64,000 nucleotides of DNA from Methylomonas sp. UP202 (GTDB lineage: Bacteria > Pseudomonadota > Gammaproteobacteria > Methylococcales > Methylomonadaceae), in assembly GCF_029910655.1 (NCBI RefSeq), contig NZ_CP123897.1, positions 372,001-436,000 on the forward strand, written 5' to 3'. This document shows positions 43,394 through 53,348 of the stretch, piece by piece (the first letter of the stretch is position 1; each line of letters opens with the position of its first letter). A program made the translations under genes and the position numbers. The notes under the pieces are model-generated. The model did not search any database. It was not told where the DNA came from and worked only from the letters and a program-made list of their open reading frames with translations.

Positions 43394-44746
43394 ATGAACC
43401 TCACTCTGCAAGTGCTGACTTATAAAGGGGTGCCTATTGCTCAACCGCTGAACGCGGAATTCGATGAGAAAGGCGGGACGATAGGCAGAAAGCCGGGAAA
43501 TACGTTAGTCTTGGTTGATCCAGAGAGCTTTATATCCGGTCACCACGCGAATATCTCTTTTCAAGCCAACTGCTTTTATATCCAAGATGCCAGTAAAAAT
43601 GGCACACACTTGGTCAATGAGGGACTAACGTTAAATAATGAATTACACTTATTGCCTGATAATTCCTTAATACGTATCGGTGAGTACGAGCTAATCGCTA
43701 ACTATCGAGTTAGCGAGCCAATTACTTCGCTGGTAACTGAAAACACAAGCGGAGCGTTTGAGTTTTCAATGCCGGGCCCTTTCAGTGCGGATAATTCTCC
43801 GTTTGCCGCAGTGCAAGATGACATTGCTCCGTTTCAAAAAAATGCGTTCGCCGAAGAGCTAATATCTTCTACCTTTAATGATAGCTTTACACCTCCTCCG
43901 GCATTAAGTGTTGGAGATGCGCCTAAGGATATTGGAGATTTATTGAAGGGACTCGATGCGCTGGCAAAAAGTAGTGACGAATCGGAACTATCACCCTTTC
44001 AGAGTGCCCCTGATTTCTGTATTGACGCACCAAGGGAGATACCTGAGATTAAGCAGTTTGAGGTAGAGGCACCGAAATCCAGTGTCGCGCAACCTTCGCC
44101 TTCTTTCCGCGAGGCTCCAAAACCGTTTACCGTAGCAAAGTCTTCAGATGAAGATGCGGTATCCGGAACGGCAACCGACACGAAACACCTACTCTCATGT
44201 TTTTTGGAAGGCGCAGGTGTGCACGAAGCGGCGTTTTCATCGCCCGAGCAATGGCCCGAAGTTATGCGGACAGCTGGGATATTATTCCGGAGTTTAACTG
44301 TAGGCCTAATGGACGTGTTAAGGGCCCGGGCAGAAATGAAAAGCGAATTCAGAGTTTCGGTGACGACTATCAAATCATTCGACAACAACCCGTTAAAATT
44401 TAACCCGGATGTCGAAAGCGTGCTGAAACTCATGTTAATGCCTGGAAATCCAGCGTTTATCGACCCGAAATCAGCGGTGGATGAGGCGTATAACGACATT
44501 AGTTCGCATCAAATGGCCATGACTGCCGGAATACAGGCATCGCTTGTCGCGATATTAAAACGTTTCGATCCAGATTTATTCGAAAAGTCACTCGGTGAAG
44601 GTATCGTGTTTCAAAAGAAAGCGAAATGTTGGGATCAATACTGCGAAGCCTATCCGCATTTGACAAAATCGGCACAAGAGGATTTCTTCGGTGAAGAATT
44701 CGCTAACGCGTATGAAATGCAAATGAAATTGCTCATGCGCCGGTAA
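43394..44746 (+). CDS. tagH: T6SS-associated FHA-domain protein TagH
   Basis: The 450-residue protein begins with an FHA domain (~1-105) with the phosphothreonine-binding residues Gly31-Arg32, Ser48, His51 and Asn69 (GRKPGN, SGHHA, KNGTHL). A long, low-complexity acidic/Ser/Pro linker follows (~110-260), and the C-terminal domain (~265-450) matches the TagH/ImpI pattern: LEGAGVHEAAF, LTVGLMDVLRARAEMKSEFR, NNPLKFNPDVESVLKLM and AYNDISSHQMAMTAG. In the T6SS threonine-phosphorylation pathway the FHA protein binds a phosphothreonine on a partner and promotes assembly. It is the first gene of this T6SS block. Confidence 0.9.
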   Translation: MNLTLQVLTYKGVPIAQPLNAEFDEKGGTIGRKPGNTLVLVDPESFISGHHANISFQANCFYIQDASKNGTHLVNEGLTLNNELHLLPDNSLIRIGEYELIANYRVSEPITSLVTENTSGAFEFSMPGPFSADNSPFAAVQDDIAPFQKNAFAEELISSTFNDSFTPPPALSVGDAPKDIGDLLKGLDALAKSSDESELSPFQSAPDFCIDAPREIPEIKQFEVEAPKSSVAQPSPSFREAPKPFTVAKSSDEDAVSGTATDTKHLLSCFLEGAGVHEAAFSSPEQWPEVMRTAGILFRSLTVGLMDVLRARAEMKSEFRVSVTTIKSFDNNPLKFNPDVESVLKLMLMPGNPAFIDPKSAVDEAYNDISSHQMAMTAGIQASLVAILKRFDPDLFEKSLGEGIVFQKKAKCWDQYCEAYPHLTKSAQEDFFGEEFANAYEMQMKLLMRR

Positions 44747-44805
44747 AAGGCCGGGAGCGGAGCGCTAAACGACTTCCCTGTAACTAGCAAAATGTTTGAC
44801 TAAAT

Positions 44806-46146
44806 ATGTCTAATAACAACAGGATCGTTTGGTCCGAGGGTATGTTTCTTCGCCCGCAACATTTCCAGCAGCATGATCGCTATTTGGAAGCGCGGATAGA
44901 CGGACGCTGCCATGGCATTCGTGCATTCGATTGGGGTTATTCTGCCCTGGAAATTGATCACGGATCATTGGCGATTGGAAAAATCTGCCTGTTAAGGGCA
45001 AGGGGAATCTTCCAAGACGGTACACCATATAATCTGCCTACGGAAGACGAATTACCGTTACCACTGGATATACCATCAGGGACTACTGACGAAAGGGTCT
45101 ATTTAGCCTTGCCTATGCGTCGGTCAGAAGCTGCGGAAACCGATGACGAGCATACGCCCGATTCATTGGCTCGTTACCGGATAGCAACTAGGGATGTGAG
45201 AGATAGCAATGCTGGGAATGATGGACGCTACCCGGTTCAAATTGGGGTTATTCGCCCGCGCTTAATGTTGGAAAGCGAGGAGCGCTCGGGTTTTTTGTGT
45301 TTGGGCGTTGCTCGAATAATTGAAGTTCGCGCGGATAAAACTGTGCTACTGGATGATAACTATATACCCCCTGTTTTAAAGGCGGGTGCGTGCGGCTTAT
45401 TATCCGGCTTTTTACGAGAACTGAACGGTTTGTTACACACTCGTGGGGAAGCTTTGGCCTCGCGAGTATCCGGCGCATCGCAAGGTGCCGGGGTTGCGGA
45501 AGTCGCCGATTTCATGTTGCTGCAAACCATCAATCGCTACCAACCGCTGCTTCAGCACTTAGCCAACGAAACGAGTCTCCACCCGGAAAGCATGTTTAGT
45601 CTAAGCTTGCAAATCATGGGAGACCTCTCAACTTTTTACAGGCAGAACAAGCGTCCGGCGAAAATGCCGGACTACCAGCATGACGATTTACGGTTAAGCT
45701 TCATTCCGTTGATCGAAGAATTACGTCGGTTACTGAGTATGGTGCTTGAGCAGAACGCCATCCAGATTCCGCTAAACAAACATAGTCAATCCGTTTACTA
45801 CTCCGGTCGTCCAGACGTCAAACTGTTGGATAATGCGATATACGTGTTGGCGGCGGGCGCGCAGATTTCGTCGGAAATGCTACGTACTCACTTTCCGCCA
45901 CAAGTCAAAATAGGTCCCGTCGAAGAAATCACTCAACTAGTGACAGCGGCGCTACCTGGAATCTCTATTCACCCACTACCGGTCGCCCCAAGACAGCTGC
46001 CCTATCACGCCGGCTATTCATATTTCGAACTCGACAAACATAGTCCGTACTGGAAGAAGATGGCGGATTCAGGTGGTTTCGCTTTCCATATCGGCGGTAA
46101 TTTTCCAGGCTTGGAATTGGAATTTTGGGCCATCAAAAAAGGGTGA
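44806..46146 (+). CDS. tssK: T6SS baseplate protein TssK
   Basis: The 446-residue protein has the TssK start RIVWSEGMFLRPQHFQQHDR, the LLQTINRYQPLLQHL helix, YRQNKRPAKMPDYQHDDL and the closing FHIGGNFPGLELEFWAIK. TssK links the baseplate to the membrane complex TssJLM. It lies 59 bases after tagH; tssJ, which often sits between them, is missing. The stop overlaps the tssL start. Full length for the family. Confidence 0.95.
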   Translation: MSNNNRIVWSEGMFLRPQHFQQHDRYLEARIDGRCHGIRAFDWGYSALEIDHGSLAIGKICLLRARGIFQDGTPYNLPTEDELPLPLDIPSGTTDERVYLALPMRRSEAAETDDEHTPDSLARYRIATRDVRDSNAGNDGRYPVQIGVIRPRLMLESEERSGFLCLGVARIIEVRADKTVLLDDNYIPPVLKAGACGLLSGFLRELNGLLHTRGEALASRVSGASQGAGVAEVADFMLLQTINRYQPLLQHLANETSLHPESMFSLSLQIMGDLSTFYRQNKRPAKMPDYQHDDLRLSFIPLIEELRRLLSMVLEQNAIQIPLNKHSQSVYYSGRPDVKLLDNAIYVLAAGAQISSEMLRTHFPPQVKIGPVEEITQLVTAALPGISIHPLPVAPRQLPYHAGYSYFELDKHSPYWKKMADSGGFAFHIGGNFPGLELEFWAIKKG

Positions 46147-47465
46147 TGATTATGGTGCAAGGTGGACCTTTCGGTGACGACGACAAAACCGTACTTCGGC
46201 CCATGCCTGGCGGGCGATCACCGGATGTCGGCGCCAGCCGGCCAGCCGCTCAGATTCAGCCCCCCCTAAATATTCAGGCGCCTGTCAACTTGATAGAGGC
46301 CTTGCCGTTTAGGCAATCCGGCTCCTTGGTCGATTTGGCTGCGGGCTTGTTGTCACTAGCGTCCAGATTGAAACAAACGGTAAGCTACCCTGCGGTTGAT
46401 GAACTCAAGCAAAAATTGGGAAAGGAGGTGCGCGAGTTCGAAAACCGCACACTGGCCGCCGGCATTCCGACTGAACAAGGCCGAATGGCCAGCTATTGTT
46501 TATGTACGTTTCTGGATGAAATCATTCAAAACACCCCTTGGGGCAGTCAAAGTAACTGGGGGCACCAGAGCTTGTTAATCGTGTTTCATAAGGAGGCCTG
46601 GGGTGGAGAGCGTTTTTTTCAAATCGTCGATTATCTGGTCAAGCAGCCGGCGCAAAGCTTGTCATTATTGGAGTTTTGCTATGTATTAATGAGTTTTGGG
46701 TTCGAAGGGAAATACCGAGTTATTCCGAATGGTTTAAACGATATAGAGCGCCAGCGCTTGGAGTTATATCAGCTCATCCAACGAGTTCGGGGCGACTTTG
46801 AACCGGAGTTGTCGCCACGCTGGCGCGGCCAAAATACTGGAAAAAGCAACTTGATGAAGCAGGTTCCCCTCTGGATATTCGGAGCGGTGGCGGCGGGTTT
46901 GCTGATCCTGTGCTATCTGGGGTTTGCCTATTGGATCAATTCGACTTCAGACCCGGTATACCGAGATTTATTAACGTTGACCGCCGCGCCAGCCCAAACT
47001 ACCGTTGATACGTCCGCGGCGCAATCTGCTCAAACGCAAGTAAAAGCCGTGCCGCGTCTGGAGAGGTTCAAGCCGCTGCTGAAGGACGAAATCGCCGCGA
47101 ATATGGTAGAAGTTGTCGATGATAGCGTCATTCGCGTCCGTAATTCGTTTCCATCCGGTAGCGATCAGGTGAAACCCGAGTTTCTGCCAATGCTCAAGAA
47201 AATCGCTAAGGAGCTGGAAAATGGTCAGGAGAGTATATTAGTAACCGGCCACACCGATGATAAGCCCATTGTGTCGGCCAAATTCCCGTCCAATTGGAGT
47301 CTGTCCACCGCTAGGGCAAAAAACGTATTGACTATTTTGCAACAGTCGGCCCAATTGGCAGGCACTGCCCGAGCCGAAGGCCGGGCTGACGGAGAGCCGC
47401 TGGAGCCTAACGATAGCCCGGAACACCGGGCGTTCAATCGTCGTGTCGATATTTTGGTGAAGTGA
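46146..47465 (+). CDS. tssL: T6SS membrane protein TssL with C-terminal OmpA domain
   Basis: The ATG at 46146 overlaps the tssK stop; ATG 46152 is an alternative. The 439-residue product has a disordered N-terminus with GDDDKTVLRPMPGG (Thr15, or Thr13 from the second start), a cytoplasmic DotU/IcmH domain (~45-235, with CTFLDEIIQNTPWG and WGGERFFQIVD), one membrane helix (~240-260) and an OmpA-type peptidoglycan-binding domain (~320-439, GHTDDKPI and the NRRVDILVK end). This is the evolved TssL type that anchors the complex to the cell wall. The DDDKT site resembles sites phosphorylated by PpkA and bound by the FHA protein. Confidence 0.94.
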   Translation: MIMVQGGPFGDDDKTVLRPMPGGRSPDVGASRPAAQIQPPLNIQAPVNLIEALPFRQSGSLVDLAAGLLSLASRLKQTVSYPAVDELKQKLGKEVREFENRTLAAGIPTEQGRMASYCLCTFLDEIIQNTPWGSQSNWGHQSLLIVFHKEAWGGERFFQIVDYLVKQPAQSLSLLEFCYVLMSFGFEGKYRVIPNGLNDIERQRLELYQLIQRVRGDFEPELSPRWRGQNTGKSNLMKQVPLWIFGAVAAGLLILCYLGFAYWINSTSDPVYRDLLTLTAAPAQTTVDTSAAQSAQTQVKAVPRLERFKPLLKDEIAANMVEVVDDSVIRVRNSFPSGSDQVKPEFLPMLKKIAKELENGQESILVTGHTDDKPIVSAKFPSNWSLSTARAKNVLTILQQSAQLAGTARAEGRADGEPLEPNDSPEHRAFNRRVDILVK

Positions 47466-47474
47466 GATAGCCGC

Positions 47475-50400
47475 GTGGGACGGATTATGGTTTTCTTGAA
47501 AACAAAATGGGTGCTGGAACTGCTTGGCGTGCTTGCCGTTGCGCTGCTGATCTGGTTTATCGGTCCGTTGATTGCGATAGCCGGAGCAGTTCCGTTGGAG
47601 TCCGAATGGGCTCGCTGGTTGGCGATAGGGATTTTGGTCGCTGTCTGGTTGGCATATCGTATGCTGCATAAGGTACTCTCGACCAACCGCGAGAAAAAAC
47701 TGATCGCGGACTTAGCGACGGCCGATGCCAACGACGCGGCTTCCGCCAGCGAAGCGGAATTGGACGTGCTGCGGCGCGGCTTTGAGGATGCCCTACAGCT
47801 ATTGAAAACGCCGACCGGTAAATCGCGCGGTAGCCAGTATTTGTACGAGCTACCCTGGTACGCCATCATCGGCGCGCCGGGCTCCGGTAAAACTACCGCA
47901 CTAATCAACTCCGGCTTGCATTTTCCTCTGGCCGAGCGCTTGGGCAAGCATGCGATTAGAGGCGTCAGCGGGACCCGAGATTGTGATTGGTGGTTTAGCG
48001 ACGAAGCGGTGCTGTTAGATACCGCCGGTCGATACACAACCCAAGATAGCCATCAGCAGGTCGATGCATCGGCTTGGCACGGCTTTTTGCAGTTGTTAAA
48101 AAAATACCGGCCGCGTAGGCCGTTAAACGGGGTTTTCGTCGCCGTCAGTGTCGGCGATTTGATGCGGCAAACCGAGGAAGAAATTCGCCAGCATGCGACG
48201 GCCGTGCGCCAGCGTATCATGGAACTAAACGGCCAATTGGGCGTGCAGTTGCCCGTTTATGTATTGTTCACCAAAACTGATTTGCTGGCCGGATTTACCG
48301 ACTTTTATGCCAATCTGAGCGAGGACGAACGTGGACAGGTATGGGGTGAAACTTTTGCGCCGGGAGCGGGCGTTCAAGACCTGCCGCAGCACCTCGATCA
48401 ATTTCGGCTCGCGTACGACGAATTGGTGGACCGCTTGCTGCAGCGCCGCCTGAAGCGCATGCAAGAAGAGCGCGACCTACAACGCCGTGCGGCGATATTC
48501 GATTTTCCGCAGCAAATGATGTTGTTGAAATCGTCAGCTTTGCAATTTCTCGAAACCACGTTTGCGGTTAGCCGATACGAGGAGCCGTTTTTACTACGCG
48601 GGGTTTATTTCAGTAGCGGTACTCAAGAAGGCACGCCTATCGACCGGGTGTTGTCAGCCTTGGCGAGCAGCTTTCGCTTGGAACGTCAGGCCGTGCCGAT
48701 GATGAGCGGACGCGGCAAGAGTTTCTTTCTCGGCAAATTGCTCAAACAGGTCGTATTCCCGGAAGCCGATTTGGTGGGTGTCGATCCGAAGATCGAACGC
48801 CGCTATCGATTGTTGTCGCTTGGCGCTTACGCCGCCACGGCGGGCGTCGTCGCTATTGCCGTGGTTTGCTGGTTTGTTAGTCTGACAGCAAATAAACTGG
48901 CGCTGGCTGAAGTCGAGAAACATGTAGCCGCGTTTCGCGCCAGCAATGCGGTCGGCACGGACACCCGTAGTGGATTTGTCGCGTTGTTGCCCAAACTCAA
49001 TGCTCTTACCGATGCACGAGAGGTTTATCGCCAAGTGGGTTGGAGTGGGGGTTTCGGCCTGTACCAGGGCGACAAGATCGAAGCCGGTGTCAATGTGGCC
49101 TACGAAAAACTGCTGAGGGATAACTTCTTGCCGTTAGTTGTCGTGCGCTTAAAGGAACGTATGCAGGGCGACGAAGGCGCTAATCTGGATGTGTTATATC
49201 AGTTGTTGCGCGTATACCTGATGTTCGTCGATCCGAAGCGCATGGATATCAAGGTCGCGCAACCCTGGGTTAAGCTGGATTGGGAGCATCAGTTTTCCAC
49301 GGACCCCGAAACGCAGGCCCAGTTGCTGACTCACTTGGACAATTTACTGGCGCTCGACTTGGATTCGGCGCCGATTGATAACAGCTTCGTCACGTCGGTT
49401 CGTAACAAACTAACCCAGGTGCCGCTGGTCAACCAAGTTTATAGCCGCTTCAAAAGCGAAGCCCTATTCGATCACGATCACGATGTCATATTGGCCGGCC
49501 AATTGGCGCCGAACGGCGATCGAGTCTTTTCCGCCGCCAATGGCAAGGGCCTGGATAGTCTGATTGTGCCCGGTTTGTTTACCGGGTACGGCTACACCGA
49601 CTGGTTTTTAAAGAAAGGCATGGATTACGTCAAGGAAGCCGCCTCGCAAAATTGGGTGCTGGGTGTCAGTGCCACCGATACGGTGTTGGAATTGGATCGC
49701 CTGTACGGCGACTTCAAACGCCTGTATCTGGCCGATTATCAAAAGACGTGGGATGGCGTGCTGACGGCGGTCAAGTTTCGACCGCAACCGAGCACGACGC
49801 AACTGGTCGATACCTTGGATCTGCTGTCCCGACCCGATTCGCCGTTAAAACTGCTGCTGGAGTTGGTCGAGAAAAATACCTCGTTGAGCAAGCTGTCGGC
49901 CAATCTGGCGGATAGTTTGACCAAAGCGGCCGGCGGCGGGTTAGCCGTTCCGGAAGCGGCAACCCAAAAGTTGCTTGCCATGGCCAAGCAAGGCGACAGC
50001 GGTATTGATCCGGTTAAAGCTTTGGAGGCTTATTTCGAGCCCTTCAACTTACAAGTGCGTGGCGCGGCCGATAGGCCTGCGCCGATAGCATCTACCCTGA
50101 CCAGTCTGAAGAATTTGCACGACTATCTGATGCAGATCGGCGCGGCCAGTAATGCCGGAGGCCAGGCACTGTCCACCGAGGCCGCCAAAGCCGCCGGCGG
50201 CGGCATCGATCCCATCCAAGCCGCCAAAATGGAGTTCGCGCGTTTGCCAGGTCCGATCGCCGCGTCGTTGAACGCATTGACCGCGACTGGCGGCCAGCAA
50301 ATCAAGACGGGCGCCAAGGGCCAGTTGAACGATTTGTTGAAGACTTCGGTCAGTTTGCCGTGCAAAGCCGCATTGACCGGTCGCTACCCGTTCGCAAAAA

Positions 50401-51017
50401 ACACTCCGCAAGACGTGTTGATGGCCGACTTCGGTAAGGTCTTTGCCGCAAACGGAGTGGTAGATCAATTTTTCAACACCAATCTGAAGGCCTTTGTCGA
50501 TACCGCGCAGGTGCAATGGCGGGAGTTGGCCTCAGATAACGCACTGGGCTTGGCGCCGGCGAGCATCCGCCAATTCCAAATTGCCGCCAAAATTCGCGAC
50601 GCGTTTTTCCCGAACGGCGGGGCGGTGCCGCAAGTGCAATTCGAGTTAAAACCGTTGACCCTGGACGACCGGATCGGGACTTTTCGGCTGAATGTCGAGG
50701 GCCAGGAACTGGTCTACCGCCATGGTCCAGAGCAGTTGACCAAATTCCAATGGCCCGGCACCAACAACAGCGCCGGGGTTCGGGTAGTGTTCGAAGCTTT
50801 GGATGGAAAACAAGTCAGTCGGGCCAAGGAGGGTGCATGGGCTTTGTTTCGGATGCTGGACGAATTCAATATCGAGCCGACTAGTCTGCCGGACCGCTTC
50901 AATTTGACCGTGCAATTGGAGGGTTATAGCGCCCGTTTCGAGCTGCGTGCCGCTAGCGTAAATAACCCGTTCGGCATCAGCGAGTACCAAACTTTTCGTT
51001 GTCCGGAGTCGTTGTGA
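47475..51017 (+). CDS. tssM: T6SS membrane complex protein TssM/IcmF
   Basis: The 1180-residue protein has two N-terminal membrane helices (~14-36, ~47-63), a cytoplasmic NTPase-like domain with Walker A GAPGSGKTT (133-141) and VLLDTAGRYTTQD, a third helix near residue 450, and a long periplasmic part ending in the C-terminal beta domain (NNPFGISEYQTFRCPESL). It forms the T6SS membrane channel with TssL and TssJ. It follows tssL by nine bases (start GTG 47475 or ATG 47487) and its stop overlaps the tagF start by GTGA. Confidence 0.95.
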   Translation: MGRIMVFLKTKWVLELLGVLAVALLIWFIGPLIAIAGAVPLESEWARWLAIGILVAVWLAYRMLHKVLSTNREKKLIADLATADANDAASASEAELDVLRRGFEDALQLLKTPTGKSRGSQYLYELPWYAIIGAPGSGKTTALINSGLHFPLAERLGKHAIRGVSGTRDCDWWFSDEAVLLDTAGRYTTQDSHQQVDASAWHGFLQLLKKYRPRRPLNGVFVAVSVGDLMRQTEEEIRQHATAVRQRIMELNGQLGVQLPVYVLFTKTDLLAGFTDFYANLSEDERGQVWGETFAPGAGVQDLPQHLDQFRLAYDELVDRLLQRRLKRMQEERDLQRRAAIFDFPQQMMLLKSSALQFLETTFAVSRYEEPFLLRGVYFSSGTQEGTPIDRVLSALASSFRLERQAVPMMSGRGKSFFLGKLLKQVVFPEADLVGVDPKIERRYRLLSLGAYAATAGVVAIAVVCWFVSLTANKLALAEVEKHVAAFRASNAVGTDTRSGFVALLPKLNALTDAREVYRQVGWSGGFGLYQGDKIEAGVNVAYEKLLRDNFLPLVVVRLKERMQGDEGANLDVLYQLLRVYLMFVDPKRMDIKVAQPWVKLDWEHQFSTDPETQAQLLTHLDNLLALDLDSAPIDNSFVTSVRNKLTQVPLVNQVYSRFKSEALFDHDHDVILAGQLAPNGDRVFSAANGKGLDSLIVPGLFTGYGYTDWFLKKGMDYVKEAASQNWVLGVSATDTVLELDRLYGDFKRLYLADYQKTWDGVLTAVKFRPQPSTTQLVDTLDLLSRPDSPLKLLLELVEKNTSLSKLSANLADSLTKAAGGGLAVPEAATQKLLAMAKQGDSGIDPVKALEAYFEPFNLQVRGAADRPAPIASTLTSLKNLHDYLMQIGAASNAGGQALSTEAAKAAGGGIDPIQAAKMEFARLPGPIAASLNALTATGGQQIKTGAKGQLNDLLKTSVSLPCKAALTGRYPFAKNTPQDVLMADFGKVFAANGVVDQFFNTNLKAFVDTAQVQWRELASDNALGLAPASIRQFQIAAKIRDAFFPNGGAVPQVQFELKPLTLDDRIGTFRLNVEGQELVYRHGPEQLTKFQWPGTNNSAGVRVVFEALDGKQVSRAKEGAWALFRMLDEFNIEPTSLPDRFNLTVQLEGYSARFELRAASVNNPFGISEYQTFRCPESL

Positions 51018-52552
51018 GCGTTCCGGAAAATCACCGCGTCGGTTTTTTCGGCAAAGTACCGGCGCTGGGCGATTTTGTCAGTCGGCGCTTGCCCAGACAG
51101 TTTATCGATCCCTGGGATCAATGGCTGCAAGGATCGTTGCGTGCCAGCCAAGAAATGTTGGGCGACCAGTGGCTTTCGCTATTTCTGGTCAGCCCGATTT
51201 GGCGCTTTACACTTAGTCCCGGCCTTTGCGGGCCGTCGGCTTGGGCCGGCGTGATGATGCCCAGCGTCGACCGGGTGGGGCGTTATTATCCGCTGACCTT
51301 GGCGCAGGCGGTCGATGCCAATGCCGTTTCAGCTATGTTTTTGCCGGAGTCCGATTGGTTTTCCCGTTTGGAGGAGGCGGCTTTGGCCGGCTTGGCCGAA
51401 CAGTTTGATCTGGATGGCTTTGATCGCGAGATTCTGGCGATCGATGCGGCGTCGGCCGGTCAGTTCGCGCTGGATTCCACGGGAGAACGCGTAGGTTCCG
51501 CTAAGCAAGCGGTTCGCTTCGACCTGGACTCATTGGCGCAGGTGGGCAACGTGTTCCCGCGCTTGAGTCAGTTGTTGCTTGACCGCTATTTGGGCAATTA
51601 CAGCCTATGGGCTTGTCATGGCACTCAACAGGGCCGGCCGAATTTTTTGTATTGCGAAGGTTTGCCGCCGCTCGATGCCTACGCTGGTTTCCTACAAGGC
51701 GCGCCGCGCCACAGCAATGCTTGGCAGTGCCAGGTTTTCAGTCTTGCGACGCCGCCGGTTTCCGAGGCCGTCGGTGCCGTAAATTCGGAGTCGCCGCCGC
51801 TGCCACCGCTGCCGGAGTTATCCGGCGTTGTGCCGAGTTTGGCTTGGAATTCTCACGGGATTACCGTGGTGGGCAACAAGCGTAAACACAACGAGGACGC
51901 GATGCTGTGTCGACCAGGCCAGGGTTTATGGGTGGTGGCCGACGGTATGGGCGGCCACCAGTCCGGCGATTTGGCTAGCCGCCTGTTGGTAGACAGTCTC
52001 GCGGAAATGCCTGAATTGGCCGACTTGGATGCGGAAATTGCCTGGGTCGGTAGTCGTTTGATTAAGGTCAACGACGATTTGTGCCGTTTTGCGCTAAGTT
52101 TGCAGCAAGGTGCGGTGATCGGTACCACCGTGGTAGTGCTGCTGGCCAGGGGGCGCCAGTGCGCGGCGGTCTGGGCCGGGGACAGCCGCTTGTACCGGTT
52201 TCGGGCCGGCCGGATAGAGCAGGTCACCCGCGACCACACATTATTGGACGAATTGATGGAAACCGGTTTGATGAGCCGCGAAGACGCCCTGCAGCAAGTC
52301 GGCGCCAACGTGATTACGCGGGCGGTTGGCGGTCAGGCCAAATTGGAACTGGATACCTTGCGTTTCGTTGCCGAAGCCGGCGACCGATATCTGTTATGTA
52401 GCGACGGATTGGATAAGGAGCTGGCTGACGATGAAATTGCCGACATGTTGGCCGGTGCCAGCTGCCAAACGGTTGCGGAAGCCTTGATCAATGCCGCGCT
52501 AAATCGCACGGGTCGGGACAATATTACCGTCGTCGTCGCCGAGTGGGCATGA
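51014..52552 (+). CDS. tagF/pppA: TagF-PppA fusion (T6SS repressor and PP2C phosphatase)
   Basis: The start is the GTG at 51014, sharing a GTGA with the tssM stop and preceded by GGAG; the TTG at 50999 is less likely. The 512-residue protein has an N-terminal TagF domain (~5-230: GFFGKVPALGDFVSRRLP, AGVMMPSVDRVGRYYPLT) and, after a Pro-rich linker, a PP2C phosphatase domain (~268-512) with KRKHNEDAML, VADGMGGHQSGD, GTTVVVLL, WAGDSRLYR, CSDGLDKEL and GRDNITVVV, which include the metal-binding Asp residues. PppA reverses the action of PpkA, and TagF represses the T6SS independently of phosphorylation. One polypeptide would tie the two brakes together. Confidence 0.93.
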   Translation: MSVPENHRVGFFGKVPALGDFVSRRLPRQFIDPWDQWLQGSLRASQEMLGDQWLSLFLVSPIWRFTLSPGLCGPSAWAGVMMPSVDRVGRYYPLTLAQAVDANAVSAMFLPESDWFSRLEEAALAGLAEQFDLDGFDREILAIDAASAGQFALDSTGERVGSAKQAVRFDLDSLAQVGNVFPRLSQLLLDRYLGNYSLWACHGTQQGRPNFLYCEGLPPLDAYAGFLQGAPRHSNAWQCQVFSLATPPVSEAVGAVNSESPPLPPLPELSGVVPSLAWNSHGITVVGNKRKHNEDAMLCRPGQGLWVVADGMGGHQSGDLASRLLVDSLAEMPELADLDAEIAWVGSRLIKVNDDLCRFALSLQQGAVIGTTVVVLLARGRQCAAVWAGDSRLYRFRAGRIEQVTRDHTLLDELMETGLMSREDALQQVGANVITRAVGGQAKLELDTLRFVAEAGDRYLLCSDGLDKELADDEIADMLAGASCQTVAEALINAALNRTGRDNITVVVAEWA

Positions 52553-52620
52553 CTGCGGTTGAGTGGCTTCGCGAGCGGTGATAGTTTTATACTCATTTTT
52601 TGGAAAGCAGGGGGAAGGCC

Positions 52621-53244
52621 ATGAACAATAACGCCAGTTGGTTGGGTTTAACGGTAATTGCCGGATTGCTGGCTACCGAGGTCTGGGCCGAAGACAAAAA
52701 CTTCGGTAAGGCTACTCCCAATCCCAACGAGATTATCGAACATTTCAAGGAACCTGCGGCGCAGCCGGCACCGGCGGATGCCGACGATTACCAGGACGTA
52801 CCCGAGTCCGAGTTAGAGAATGTCAGGGGGCTGAAGAAAATCAGCAATATCGACAAAGCCACCGGTCGTAAGGTGCAGTTACCGACGACGGTGGCCGAGA
52901 AGGCTATTTCGATGGAGATTTTGTTCGACTATAACTCAGCGACCCTGAATGCCCAGGCCAAGACTCAGTTGGAGCCGGTCGGTAAGGCCTTGGCTTCCGG
53001 CGAACTGGAAGGGATCAAATATCGGATCGAAGGTCATACGGATGTTGTCGGGGGTGATCAATTCAATATCGAATTGTCGAGGCGGCGCGCGGAGGCGGTT
53101 AAGGCGTATTTGATCGATAAATTCGGTATTGCCGGCAATGCGATTCAGATTGAAGGGCGCGGAAGACAGGAATTGGCCGACGCCAAAAATCCAACCGCCG
53201 AGGCGAATCGACGGGTACGTATCGTCAGTCTGGGTAAGCAATAG
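52621..53244 (+). CDS. OmpA-family peptidoglycan-binding protein
   Basis: The start is the ATG at 52621 behind GGGGAAGG, giving 207 residues with a signal peptide cleaved after VWA (residue 23). An extended Pro/Glu-rich stretch is followed by an OmpA-like domain (~97-206) with ILFDYNSATLNAQAK, EGHTDVVG, NIELSRRRA and the closing ANRRVRIV. No lipobox is present, so it is periplasmic or weakly anchored. Located between the TagF-PppA fusion and the kinase, it may help fix the T6SS complex to peptidoglycan, like TagL in other systems, although TssL already has such a domain. Confidence 0.85.
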   Translation: MNNNASWLGLTVIAGLLATEVWAEDKNFGKATPNPNEIIEHFKEPAAQPAPADADDYQDVPESELENVRGLKKISNIDKATGRKVQLPTTVAEKAISMEILFDYNSATLNAQAKTQLEPVGKALASGELEGIKYRIEGHTDVVGGDQFNIELSRRRAEAVKAYLIDKFGIAGNAIQIEGRGRQELADAKNPTAEANRRVRIVSLGKQ

Positions 53245-53348
53245 CCACGATTTCGGCGGGACGAGAAGAGAATTCACTTGAGCGTAAGCAATCTGCCCGC
53301 TGCTGATGCCGTGCCGGTCGAAATGACAGCCGTTGACGGAGAGCGTCC

